From positions 111,113,213 through 111,177,212 of the forward strand of contig CM077163.1 in assembly GCA_039583875.1 (NCBI GenBank): DNA of 64,000 nt, in the 5' to 3' direction. The first letter of the stretch is position 1, and every line of letters begins with the position of its first letter. Both the position numbers and the translations under genes were made by a program. The stretch is from Platanthera guangdongensis (Eukaryota; Streptophyta; Magnoliopsida; Asparagales; Orchidaceae). Positions 43,280 to 54,516 of the stretch are shown here, piece after piece. Below the pieces are notes generated by a model. The model was not told the DNA's origin. It did not search any database and saw only the letters and a program-made list of their open reading frames with translations.

Positions 43280-43330
43280 CCGGGGCGCCATAAGTTTTAA
43301 CCAACAAGGTTTTAGTGTCGTTGTCGGGGA
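43280..43330 (+). repeat. Second LTR-end copy and second primer site (D1)
   Basis: After the tRNA copy, CGGGGCGCCATAAGTTTTAA resembles the LTR end again. A second PBS, TAGTGTCGTTGTCGGGGA at 43313-43330, differs from the first at two positions. Normal internal sequence (like D2's) follows it. Confidence 0.8.
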
Positions 43331-43860
43331 GTTCTGTGTTGTTATTTCGAACTCTGAAAAACTATTACTTTTATCTTTTATTTATTTATATATATAACAA
43401 AAAAAATTCGCCAACCAAAAAAAACATACTAATAATAATAATAATAACTACTTAAAAAACTAACTCTAAAAAATCTGTAAAATTACTTTTACCTTTTATT
43501 ATTATTAATATTTCATATATCTTTTTATCTATAAAAAATGAAATGTTGTGGTTTCCTAAAAAAATTTAAACAAATTAAACAAAAAACTAAAAAACCTAAA
43601 AACTAAAAAACCAAAAAACTAAAAAAAAACTAAAATACCTACCTAAAAACCAAATAAAAAATAAAAAACTTACTTAAAAACACCATAAAAAAATAATAAT
43701 ATAATAATTTGTTATTAAAAATATATATATATATAGCCCAAAAAACACCTACTAAAAACCACAAAAAACCCAAAAATTTGTTAACAAAAAAAAGCAACTT
43801 GAAAATAAATAAAAACTTTTCAATTATTAAAAATTATATATCTATTTTTTCGCTTCGACG
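43331..43860 (+). other. AT-rich internal region of D1, left part
   Basis: Low-complexity A-rich sequence (AAACTAAAAAACC runs) without genes. The first 50 bases after the PBS match D2 (TTTCGAACTCTG). Confidence 0.7.
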
Positions 43861-44010
43861 CGCTTCATGCAATAGTGAGCGATAGAGGAACGCATTTCTG
43901 TAACGCCCAATTGGCTAAGACTTTGGTTTCATTCGGAGTTACACACATACTTGCCCCTACAACCCGCAAACTTGTGCCCGATTTTATTATTTTTAATTTT
44001 TCATTATCTT
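43861..44010 (+). pseudogene. Integrase relic (D1)
   Basis: A short stretch reads AIVSDRGTHFCNAQLAKTL and FGVTHILAPTTRK, which is the second catalytic region of Ty3/gypsy integrase in the Tat/Athila wording (SDRGTHFCN, GVTH). Nothing else of pol survives around it. It shows that D1 derives from an autonomous element. D2 has a more decayed copy at the corresponding place. Confidence 0.8.
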
Positions 44011-45652
44011 TTTTATATTTGTTATTAATAATGCAGGGTTCCAAATGGGCGTCCCCGACCTCGTTTCAGGGAAGTTTCTACCCTCCCTTTTTATTTTTGT
44101 AAATACTGTATTTAATCTGTTTTTGATCCTCATGCTTATCTTGCAATATTGGGGACAATATTAGAACTAAATGTGGTGGTGTTTTTGTTCCTCACATTTT
44201 TCTTTTTTCGCACTTCTATTTTCTACACCCAATCAAAAATACAAAAAAATTAATTAAAAACTCGAAAAATTTTGTTTGCTTTATCATCAAAACCCCCCAA
44301 AAAATTCGTAACACAAAAATAACCAAACAATTATAAAACAAAAACACCAAAGAATATTTTGTTTTTTACTTTGTAAATCTTTTGGTAAATAATCTTTTCT
44401 CTTTCCCCCTCTCTTCGTTAAATAATATCTCTTTCTCTCCCCTTTATTGTAAATAAATAGATAAAAATGTTAACAAAATCAAAAAATTTAGAAAATCCAA
44501 AAATCCTAAAAAGACAATAACTCTAAAAATCCAAAAAAAGATAATAACATAAAATACAAAAAAATAATAACCCTAAAACCGTCCAAAAATGTTTTGTTTA
44601 TTATGAAATAAATAAATTGAGTACACCATTCTTAACCTCCTAGCTTTCCAAAAATTTTGTTTCGAGTTTATTTATAAGCGAATTTTAGTAATTCTTTGTT
44701 TACTATTTGTTTATTAATTAGAGATCGATAGATTTAAATATCAGGGGTTAAGTTTTAAAGAATTTGTTATACTTTTTTTATTTAGATAAGAGACTTGTTT
44801 TCAGCACTACTTCTACTTTATCTAAATAGTTGCACATTTATTTTGTTAAAAAATAACAATCTTAGATTTCAATTATGTTTACTACAAGATATTTTTTGAA
44901 ATATAGGAACGTTCTATTTATAAAGGCTGCTCTCATTTTTTTTTATTAAATCTAGTTTTCTTTTTGAAAAAAACTATCTCCCCATTTTTTTCATGTCTTA
45001 CTTAGCATGATTTTGATCTTTAAAAGAACCAATGTCAATGTGAATAAGATTTCGTTCCGTAAACATATGCATCCAATATTTTAAAAAATTATATGTTACA
45101 GAGTAATAGGATAAAATTTATTACTCCTATACATATACATTGGGTTATATGAAGTTGTTCAAATAAATTTTATATGTTATGAAAAATAAGATTTTGTTTT
45201 CCTAAACATTCACATTCAAACAAAAAAATCTATTACATGTTTGATCGAAAAAATATACCTCACCTCCAAAACCAAAGCACTCTTTATAAACCAAAACAAC
45301 CCCCTCAGGCATATTCAAATGATTCTAGACTTAATATTAAAATCTTTTTGAGAGAATATTTTTTAAATTACATTATTTCTTTTAATTCTTATAAGTTAAA
45401 GTTTCTATAATTCCAATCTATTTTTGTTAACCAAACAAATTTAATTTTTGCTTTCTATTTGATTATATCGAGAAGTTTTTAGCTGAAACTCTTTCTCTAT
45501 TTAATTTTTTATCATAATTTAGGACTTAACTCTTATAACCCTGATAATTATTTTGATCTTTCTTTCAATTAATTCAAACGGTAGCTAAACTTAGGATTTT
45601 TTAATTCCTTATAAGTATATCTCTAACTTTTGCTCTGTAATAGCAAAAGCTT
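44011..45652 (+). other. AT-rich internal region of D1, right part
   Basis: Non-coding, very AT-rich and A/T homopolymer-rich sequence. It aligns loosely with 49270-50950 of D2 in opposite orientation. I see no ORF of note. Confidence 0.75.
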
Positions 45653-45667
45653 AAGTATGGTGGTATT
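45653..45667 (+). other. Polypurine tract (D1)
   Basis: AAGTATGGTGGTATT directly precedes the LTR start TGATAAG. D2 has the equivalent AAGTATGGGGTATT. Confidence 0.75.
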
Positions 45668-46490
45668 TGATAAGTTTTAAATATCCATATTTTTAAGTAG
45701 TTTATTTGTGAAGTTTTAGTTTATTTTCATTATTTTAAGTTAGTTTTGTTCAATAAAGTGTTCCTTTTTTGTATATAATCTTATAACTTAACCTTCTTTT
45801 TGTTTTTTGAAATTTTACAGAAAACTATCTAAAAAACATAGTACACGCCCATGTACTTCATGACATGCCCTTGACCTGGGCGTGTCACTTTGATTCCAGC
45901 TGAAAATTGCCACCTGTAAAGGAAAACTCAAGTCATGCCCATGTCCCATATTACATGCTTGTGTTCAATCTGATATACCCGTGTCACGCCACTCGGCTCT
46001 CAACTCCTCCAGTTCGAAGATCGACGTTCGACACTTTACTGAACATGCCCGTGTCCCGATTCGACACGCCCGTGTTATGTCTCGACACTCAACGTCAGTT
46101 AACACTCGACGTCAGTCAACTCGACTCAACTCCAATCGACACGCAATGCCCAAGACACGCCTATGTGCCGATCAGACACGCCCGTGTTAATCTCGTCTAG
46201 ACACTCAACACCTCTAGCTCGACGCTCGACATTCTATGTTCGTCGAAAAACCAGTAATGCTCATGTCAATATTCTACACGCCCGTGACCATGCCACCTAT
46301 TCTAGACAAGACGTCGCAAGCGATGCAAATTCTATACTCCTTCGCTAGGTAAACCTTTCGGACACGCCCGTGTTGAGTCGGAATACGCCCGTGACTGTAT
46401 CAAATTTCTAGATAAGGCGTTGTCAGCGAAGCAAGGACTCGAAGCTTTGCAAGTCACACCCATGCTACATGTTAGTGACCACAGGGTCAC
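45668..46490 (+). repeat. 3' LTR of D1, first part
   Basis: It starts TGATAAGTTTTAAATATCC. 45840-46400 has many ACACGCCCGTGT palindromes with CTCGACACTCGAC-type motifs. It is interrupted at 46490 by D2 and resumes at 54517. Confidence 0.85.
46486..46490. repeat. Target duplication GTCAC, left copy (D2)
   Basis: It matches 54512-54516 and flanks D2 exactly. Confidence 0.93.
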
Positions 46491-49268
46491 TGATGGTAGG
46501 TTAAAACTCCAAAAATTATTAAGAGCCCGCGGCGCCCCGGGCGGTTTATTTAGAAAAGCAGATTTGGTTTTATTTAGAAAACGGGGAACACGGATTTATT
46601 ATTTGGATATAAAACAGTGAAATCGATTTTTAATGAAAGGAGGCAAGTGCACCTATCGTTAGTAATACAGGATATTCTGGTGTGGAATATCGAGGTCGTA
46701 TTGTTCTCGGGGTCAGGTTGATTATTTCTACTCTTCCCTGGAGGGGACTATTATATTACCGATATTTTATCTTGTCGGGATATTATATATATATAAAAAA
46801 GAAAATGAAAGCATTTAAAAAGATGGAGCCGATGAAGAGTTTAGCGCAACCGCATCGAATAAAATTTGAACTAAAATAAACTTTTAATAAAAATAGATCC
46901 TAAATTTCAAATTAATTAAGGTGGAGACTTGGTCGTGGAGGTTCCACAAATATGAGCTCACCTAGCTCTAGGGATATCGCTCACCTGAATGCTAAGACTA
47001 TTCGACCGAACGTTAGTCCGACGAAGGATTCCACTTAACACCCGCTTTACGCTAAAAACCCCGTTATTGGGTGGGGAACCCAATCCGGTAGAGTTTACGC
47101 GCCTCCTCTCTCGAGGGTTAGTGTGGAACTCTCTTTACCCAGGGGTGATCGGTCCATACACACGACCTCTCGACTAGCTAGCATATGGACCACGAAAATA
47201 GAGCCCACACATCGATTATGTGGTTCTACGCTTCGTAAAGCCGAGACAAACCTTAAGTAATTTTAATTAATTAGAGAAACAGGACCTTTAGTTATTTAAA
47301 GCTATTTTAACTGTCCTATTGCTCTTTGATACTGAGGGCTAAGAGCGATTAGCCACTCATCGGAATGGGGACGACTTGTAGTGAAAGCAATAAAATAAAG
47401 CAGATAATGAAAGCGATAAAAGAAAGCAATAAAATAGAGCAGGAAAAGGAAAGTTGTAAAGGAAAGCAGTAAATTGCAAGTCCCAGCTCAAACGAGTGGG
47501 CGGGAAAATAAAACAGTAAAAGACAAGTCCTACTCAAACGAGTTGGACTGAAATGAAAGCGAGTCGTACTCAAACGAGTAGGAGAAAATAAATGCATCTA
47601 CGCACAGACTCTACAGAAAGTAAAACTCACACACCCATTCTACTGGAATTGAAACTCACTCACACAACATAAAATAAAACTCACGCACACACACTACTGA
47701 ATTGAAATAGCACACACACTGCAAAAATTTAAACACACTCACTCGACAAAAAAAACGCACACACATCGTAGATAGTAAAACACACACACATGACATAATT
47801 GAGAACACACTCACACACTCTACAGAATTAAAACAATACGCCATTTAACTCTTAACGAGTAGACAGAAATAAATGCGCACACATACACACTTTACATGAA
47901 TTGAAAGAAAGCTATGAAAGTTAACTCATACACGCACGCACACAAATGAAAAAAATAAGAAAAACAAATGGACTGAAAAATTAAAACAACTATATTTCTA
48001 CCGCTAGAATGCAGTAGAAATGCATAAAAAGAGAAAATAAAAATTAAACGAGCAAAAAGTTTTGGAAAATTAAAACAAAAATCGAAGTGCTCGGAAAATT
48101 AAAACGATTACGTTTTCATCCTTATAACTTTATAGAAACGCATAAAAAGTGGAAATAAAACTAAAAGAGAACGAAAAGTTTTACGATCCTAAACAGGATA
48201 AGTTAAAAAAAAATTAAAAACCACATTTTAAAACATTTTTATAAACCCATAGGAATGAAAACAAAGTAAAAATAATAATCTAAACCTAAACAAGTACGGT
48301 CCATGAAAATAATATTACGATTATGACGGCTAGAAAATTGATAAATTTCTAAGTTAAACTAGTTACCAAAGCTAAAGAAAAACATAAAAATCACAAAAAG
48401 AGGAACAAAAAATTACTTGAGGTAGGGCGTTTTGGCGGATTTTCATACAACATAGAGGAGAAAAGAAACATTTCTATTAAGTAAAAAAAGGTTATAATGA
48501 AGTAAAACCAATTACATAAAAAGGGGGGCGGGAGAAAATTCCCTTACATTGCATAAACAGCCCCCAAGAACAACCCTAACCTAAGCAAAGTGGTCTAAAA
48601 AAAAGGGAACATCAGCTCATACAGAATAGGGCAATTTATAGGAAAAATTTTCATTGGACACACCCTCTAACACGGGCGTGTCAGGGGGCGTGTCAATACT
48701 GTGCATGGATTCGATCCGGCGATTTGACTACAAAGTTGACTTTGGCTGAAAATCTGGAGGTCACGCCCTAAGTCACGGGCGTGACGCTATGCGGGTCGGG
48801 GAGGTTGATCTGGGAGCAGGTTGTGTTGGAAAGTCGCCGACGCTATCTTGTCGGGCTAGGTGGAGAAGTACACGCCAATGTAGCATCTTGACACGGGCGT
48901 GTCCGGTCGGGTCGACGATCTTTGAGCTCGATTTCGTCGAGCTGGAAGCCTCGATCGTCGATCGAGAATGGCACGGGCGTGTCAGATCATGGGACACGGG
49001 TGTGTCCCGGTCGGGTTGACGAACGTCGAGTGCAAAACATCGAGTGCGATGATATGGGGCTCGGTCACGGTCGTGTCATATTTGACACGGGCGTGTCAAG
49101 TCCTTTTTGGTAATTTTCAGAAAAATTTCAGAGATCAAAATTAAGTTAAGTTAGGTAAATATTTACAAAAAGAAACAAATTTAAAAACAAAAATAACTAA
49201 AAACTATGAATAAGAACTAAAACAATATAAATAAAGTACTAAAATATGCGTATATTTACAACTCATCA
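46491..49268 (-). repeat. 3' LTR of D2 (2778 bp)
   Basis: On the minus strand it starts TGATGAGTTGT at 49268 and ends at 46491 with CCATCA. It pairs along its whole length with 51734-54511. It contains GACACGGGCGTGTC palindromes (48660-49110), TCCTACTCAAACGAGTAGGA-type hairpins (47480-47590) and a CACACA-rich stretch (47600-47950). Confidence 0.93.
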
Positions 49269-51709
49269 AATACCCCATACTTAAGCTTTTGTTATTCCAT
49301 AGCAAAAGTTGGAGATTAACTTATAATAAATTAAAGAAATCCTAAGTTTAGCTACCGCTTGAATTAATTTGAAAGAAAGATCAAAATAAATATCTGGGGT
49401 ATAAGAGTTAAATCCGAAATTATGATAACAATTTAAATAAAGGAAGAGTTTCAGCTAAAAACTTCTCGTTATAAGAAAATAGATAGCAAAAAATTTTATT
49501 TGTTAGGTTAACAAAAATAGATTGGATTATGAAAACTTTAGCTTGAAAGAATTGTAGGAAATAATGAAATTTATAAATTATGCTCTCAAAAATATTTTAA
49601 AATTAAATCTAGAATCATTTGGAATTGGCGGAGGGGGATATCGTGGTATATGAAGAAGGCTTTGGTTTAAAGGCGAGTGTATTTTTTTCGCTCGAATCTT
49701 TAATGAATTTTTTTTTGGTTTGAATGTGGATATTAGGAAAATGAAATCTTATTTTCCATACCATATAAATTTTTTAACAACTTCATAATAATCCAATGTA
49801 TATGTATTTGAGCAATGAATTTTATCCTCTTAATCCGTAACAAATAATCTTTTCAAATATTGGATGCCTATGTTTACAGAACGAAATCTTATTTCCATTG
49901 ACATGGGATCTTTTAAGGAGCAAAATCATGTCAAATATGACATGAAAAAAAGGTGATAGGTTTTGTTTTGCAGAAGAAAACTAGATTTAGTAAAAAAAAC
50001 TTTTGAGAGCAACCTTTATAAATTAAACGTTCTTATATTTCAAAAAAAAAGCTTGGAGTAACATAATATGAAATCTAAGATTGTTAATTTCTAACAAAAT
50101 AAATGTACAACTATTTAGATGAATTAGAAGAAATGCTGAAAACAGGTACCTTATCTAAATTAAAAAAAAGCATACGAAATTATTTAAATCTTAACCCCAG
50201 AGATCTAAATCTATCGATCTTCAATTAATAAATGAATAGTAAGCAAATAATTAATAAAATTCACTTATAAATTAACTCATAACTAAATTTTTGGAGAACG
50301 AAAAAGGTTAAGAATGAGATATTCGATTTACTCATTACATGATAAATAAATTTTTGGGATTTTAGTGTTTTTATCTTTTTTTGTTTTTTTGATTTATTTT
50401 TTTTTTTGGATTTTTAGAGTTATCCTCTTTTCTAGGATTTTTTTGATTTTATAAAATTTTTTTTTAGTTTTTTGAGTTTTTATTAAGTTATAAGAAAGGG
50501 AAAAGAAAGAGGTTATTTACAAAGAAGAGGGGGGAAAGAGAGACTTTTTTTACAGAATGAAGAAAGGGGGGAAGAGAAAGATTTTGTTAACAAAAATATG
50601 TACAAAACAACAAATTTTTTTTTGAAATTTTTTATTTATATGTATTTTTTGTTTTTGTTTTTGTTATTTTTTTGTGTTTTATGAAAATTTGATGAAATTT
50701 TTTGTTGATATAAAAAAACAAGGAAATTTTTTTGAAGGATTTAATTTTTGCAATTTTTTGTATTTTTTATGAGTTTTTTTCTTATTGCAGAATAAAAGTG
50801 CAAAAATAGAAACAATAGAAAACACCCCCATACTTAAACACAACATTGTCCCCAATGTTGCAATCTAAGTATGCGGAACGATAATGTACAAAATAAAATA
50901 TGCACAAAAATAAAAAATAAAAAAAGAGGAGAAGAAGCTTCCCTTAGATGAGTTCGGGGAGGCCCGTGTTGAAACGCCTGCATTATTTAGAAGAAAAGAA
51001 AGAAGTAAAAATAGAACAGAAAAATGAAATAGATAAAGTCGGCCAAAAGCTTGTGGGTGGTGGGGGGGGGGGGGGGGGCAAGTGTGTGTGAGATGCGAAG
51101 GTAACGTCTTAGGTTTTGTGCATGAACAGAAATGCGTCCCCTAACGCGCACAAAAGTGAAGTGCGACGAAGCGAAAAAATAGATAGATAATTTTAATAAT
51201 AGAAAAGTTTTATTTATTTTATAGTGTTTATTATTTTTTTGGTAAATGTTTCTGGGGTTTTTTAAAAAGAAAGAAAACAAGTTAAAACAAAAAATATTTA
51301 TAATTTTTTTTGTTTGTTTGTAGGAGTGGAATTTTTTTCTATAGATATATATATGTTAAAATAACAAATTAGTATATATATACTTTTTTTGTGTTTTTAC
51401 GGAGGGTTTTTTTTATAGATTTTTAAGTGTTCTCTTTGTTTTTTGTTGTTTTTTGTTGTTTTTTTTATGTTTTATAGATTTTTTAAATTTTTAGAGTTTT
51501 ATAGTTTTTTTAGTTTTTAGGATTTTTTGTTTTTAGTTTTTTTAGTTTTTGATAATAATATGATAATAATTTTTTAAGTTTTTTTTTATTTTTTTTATGT
51601 ACTGTTATTAGTATTATTAGTATTATTCGTATTGTATTGGTCAATTTTATTTATATATATATATGTAAAAGTAATAGAGCTCCAGAGTTCAAAATAGCCA
51701 CTCGATATT
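49269..51709 (-). other. Internal region of D2, non-coding
   Basis: Extremely AT-rich, with long T and A runs and no credible gene on either strand. A run of 17 G lies at 51062-51078. At 51080-51190 the minus strand shows traces of the integrase block seen in D1 (GGGGACGCATTTCTGT parallels GAGGAACGCATTTCTGT). Confidence 0.8.
51062..51078 (+). repeat. G17 homopolymer
   Basis: Seventeen consecutive G. The minus-strand equivalent in D1 (near 43950) is CTTGCCCCTAC, so the run expanded in D2. Confidence 0.9.
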
Positions 51710-51727
51710 TCCCCGGCAATGGAGCCA
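51710..51727 (-). other. Primer binding site, Asp-tRNA type (D2)
   Basis: The minus strand reads TGGCTCCATTGCCGGGGA, matching the 3' end of tRNA-Asp (TGGCGCCGTTGCCGGGGA) with two mismatches. It lies 6 bases inside the LTR end. No tRNA body follows it, unlike D1. Confidence 0.85.
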
Positions 51728-51733
51728 AAAACT

Positions 51734-54511
51734 TGATAGTTAGTTAAAGATCCAAAAATTATTAAGAGCCCGCGACGCCCTGGGCGGTTTATTTAGAAAA
51801 GCGGATTTGGTTTTATTTGGAAAACGGGGCGCGCGAATTTATTATTTGGATATAAAATAGTGAAATTGAGTTTTAATGAAAGGAGGCAAGTGCACCTATC
51901 GTGAGTAATACAAGATATTGCAGTGTGGAATATCGAGGTCGTATTGTTCTCGAGGTCGGGTTGATTAATTCTACTCTTCCCTGGAGGGGATTAATATTTT
52001 ACCAATATTTTTTCTTGTCGGGATATTATATATATATATAAAAAATGAAAGCATTTAAAAAGATGGAGCCGATGAAGAGCTTATCGCAACCGCATCGAAT
52101 AAAATTTGAACTAAAATAAACTTTTAATAAAAATAGATCCTAAATTTCAAATTAATTAAGGCGGAGACTTGGCCGTGGAGGTTCCAGAAATATGAGCTCA
52201 CCTAGCTATAAGAATATCCCTCACCTGAACGCTAAGACTATTCGACCGAACATTAGTCCGACGAAAGATTTCTCTTAACGTCTGCTTTACCCTACGAACC
52301 CCGCTATTGGGTGGGGACCCCAATCCTGTAGAGTTTGTGTGCCTCCTCTCTCGAGGGTTAGTGTGGAACTCTCTTTACCGAGGGGTGGTCAGTCCATACG
52401 CAGGGCCTCTCGGCTAGCTAGCGTATGGACTACGGAAATAGAGCCCACACATTGATTATGTGGTTCTACGCTTCGTAAACCCGAGACAAACCTTAAGAAA
52501 TTTTAATTAATTAGAAAAACAGGATCTTTAATTATTTAAAGATATTTTATCTGTCCCAATGCTCTTCGATACTGAGGGCTAAGAGAGATTAACCACTCAT
52601 CGGAATGGGAACGGCTTACTGTGAAAGCAATAAAATAAAGCAGATAATGAAAGCGATCAAAGAAAGTAGTAAAATATAGCAGGAAAAGGAATGATGTAAA
52701 GGAAAGCAGTAAATTGCAAGTCCCGGCTCAAACGAGTGGGCGGGAAAATAAAACAGTAAAAGAAAAGTCCTACTCAAATGAGTAGGACTGAAATGAAAGC
52801 GAGTTCTACTCAAACGCGTAGGAGAAAATAAATGCATCCACGCACACACTCTGCAGAAAGTAAAACTCACACACCCACTCTGCTAGAATTGAAACTCACT
52901 CACACAACATAAAATAAAACTCACGCACACACTCCACTGAATTAAAAACACACACACACACACTACAGAAATTTAAAAACACTCACTCGATAAAAAGAAA
53001 AACGCACACACACCGCAGAAAGTAAAACGCACACACACGACATAATTGTAAACACACTCACACACTCTACATAATTAAAATAATGCGCCATTTAACTCTT
53101 AACGAGTAGGCGGAAATAAATGCGCACACGTACACACTCTATATGAATTGAAAGAAAGGTATGAAAATTAACTCATACACGCATGCATGCAAATGAAAAA
53201 AAATAAGAAAAATAATGAGACTGAAAAATTAAAACAACTACATTTCCACAACTAGAATGCGGTAGAAATGTATAAAAAGAGAAAATAAAAATTAAACAAG
53301 CAAAAAGTTTTGGAAAATTAAAACAAAAATCGAAGTACTCGGAAAATTAAAACGATTACATTTTCATTCTTATAACTTTATAGAAACACATAAAAATTGG
53401 AAATAAAACTAAAACAGAACGAAAAGTTTTACGATCCTAAACCGGCTAAGTTAAAGAAAATTAAAAACCACCTTTTAAAACATTTTTATAAACCCATAGG
53501 AATGAAAGCAAAGTAAAAATAATAAACTAAACCTAAACAAGTACAGTCCATGAAAATAATATTGTGATTACGACTGCTAGAAAATTGATAAATTTCTAAG
53601 TTAAACTAGTTACCAAAGCTAAAGAAAAACATAAAAAGCACAAAAAGAGGAACGAAAAATTACTTAATGTAGGGCGCTTTGGCGGATTTTCATACAACAT
53701 AGAGGAGAAAAGAAACATTTATATTAAGTAAAAAGGGTTATAATGAAGTAAAAACAAATACAAAAGGGGGGGGGAGAGAAAATTCCATTACATTGCATAA
53801 ACAGCCCCCAAGAATAGCACTAACCTAAGCAAAGTGGTCCAAAAAAGGGAACATCAGCTCATACAGAACAAGGCAATTTAGAGGAAAAACTTTCATGGGA
53901 CACGCCCTCTGACACGGGCGTGTCAGGGGGCGTGTCAACACTGTGCATGGATTTGATCCGGTAATTTGACTTCAAAGTTGACTTCGGCTGAAAACGTGGA
54001 GGTCACGCCCTAGGTTACATGCGTGATGCTGGGTGTGTCGGGGAGGTTGATCTGGGTGCGTGACGCGTCGGAAAGTCGCCGACGCTGTCTTGTCTGGCCA
54101 GGCGGAGAAGTACACACCTGTGTGTCATCTTGACACAGGCATGTCCGGTCGGGTCGACGATCTTTGAGCGTGATTTCGTTGAGCTGGAAGCCTTGATTGT
54201 CGATCGAGAATGATAATGACATGTCGAATCATAGGACACGAGCATGTCCCGGTCGGGTTGACGAACATCGAGTGCAAAACGTCGTGCGCAGTGACATGGG
54301 GCTTGATCACGGTTGTGTCATATTTGTCACGGGCGTGTCAAGTCATTTTTGGTCATTTTCTGAAAAATTCCAGAAGTCAAAATTAAGTTAAGTTAGGTAA
54401 ATATTTAAAAAACTAAACATATTTATAAACAAAAATAACTAAAAACTATGAATAAGAACTGAAACGATATAAAAAAAAGTACTAAAATATGCGTATATTT
54501 ACAACACATCA
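51734..54511 (-). repeat. 5' LTR of D2 (2778 bp)
   Basis: It has the same length as 46491-49268, with scattered substitutions. Minus-strand ends are TGATGTGTTGT (54511) and AACTATCA (51734). Confidence 0.93.
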
Positions 54512-54516
54512 GTCAC
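54512..54516. repeat. Target duplication GTCAC, right copy (D2)
   Basis: It is identical to 46486-46490. Confidence 0.93.

Larger units (their letters stand above)
46491..54511 (-). mobile_element. Element D2: complete non-autonomous Tat/Athila-like element (LARD type)
   Basis: Two 2778-bp LTRs in the same orientation, a 2465-bp internal region, an Asp-tRNA-type PBS, a polypurine tract and a GTCAC duplication define an 8021-bp element on the minus strand. It has no gene; the internal region keeps only a decayed integrase scrap. It is the same family as D1 and inserted in D1's 3' LTR in the opposite direction. Large LTRs around a short non-coding core is the LARD layout. Confidence 0.92.
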
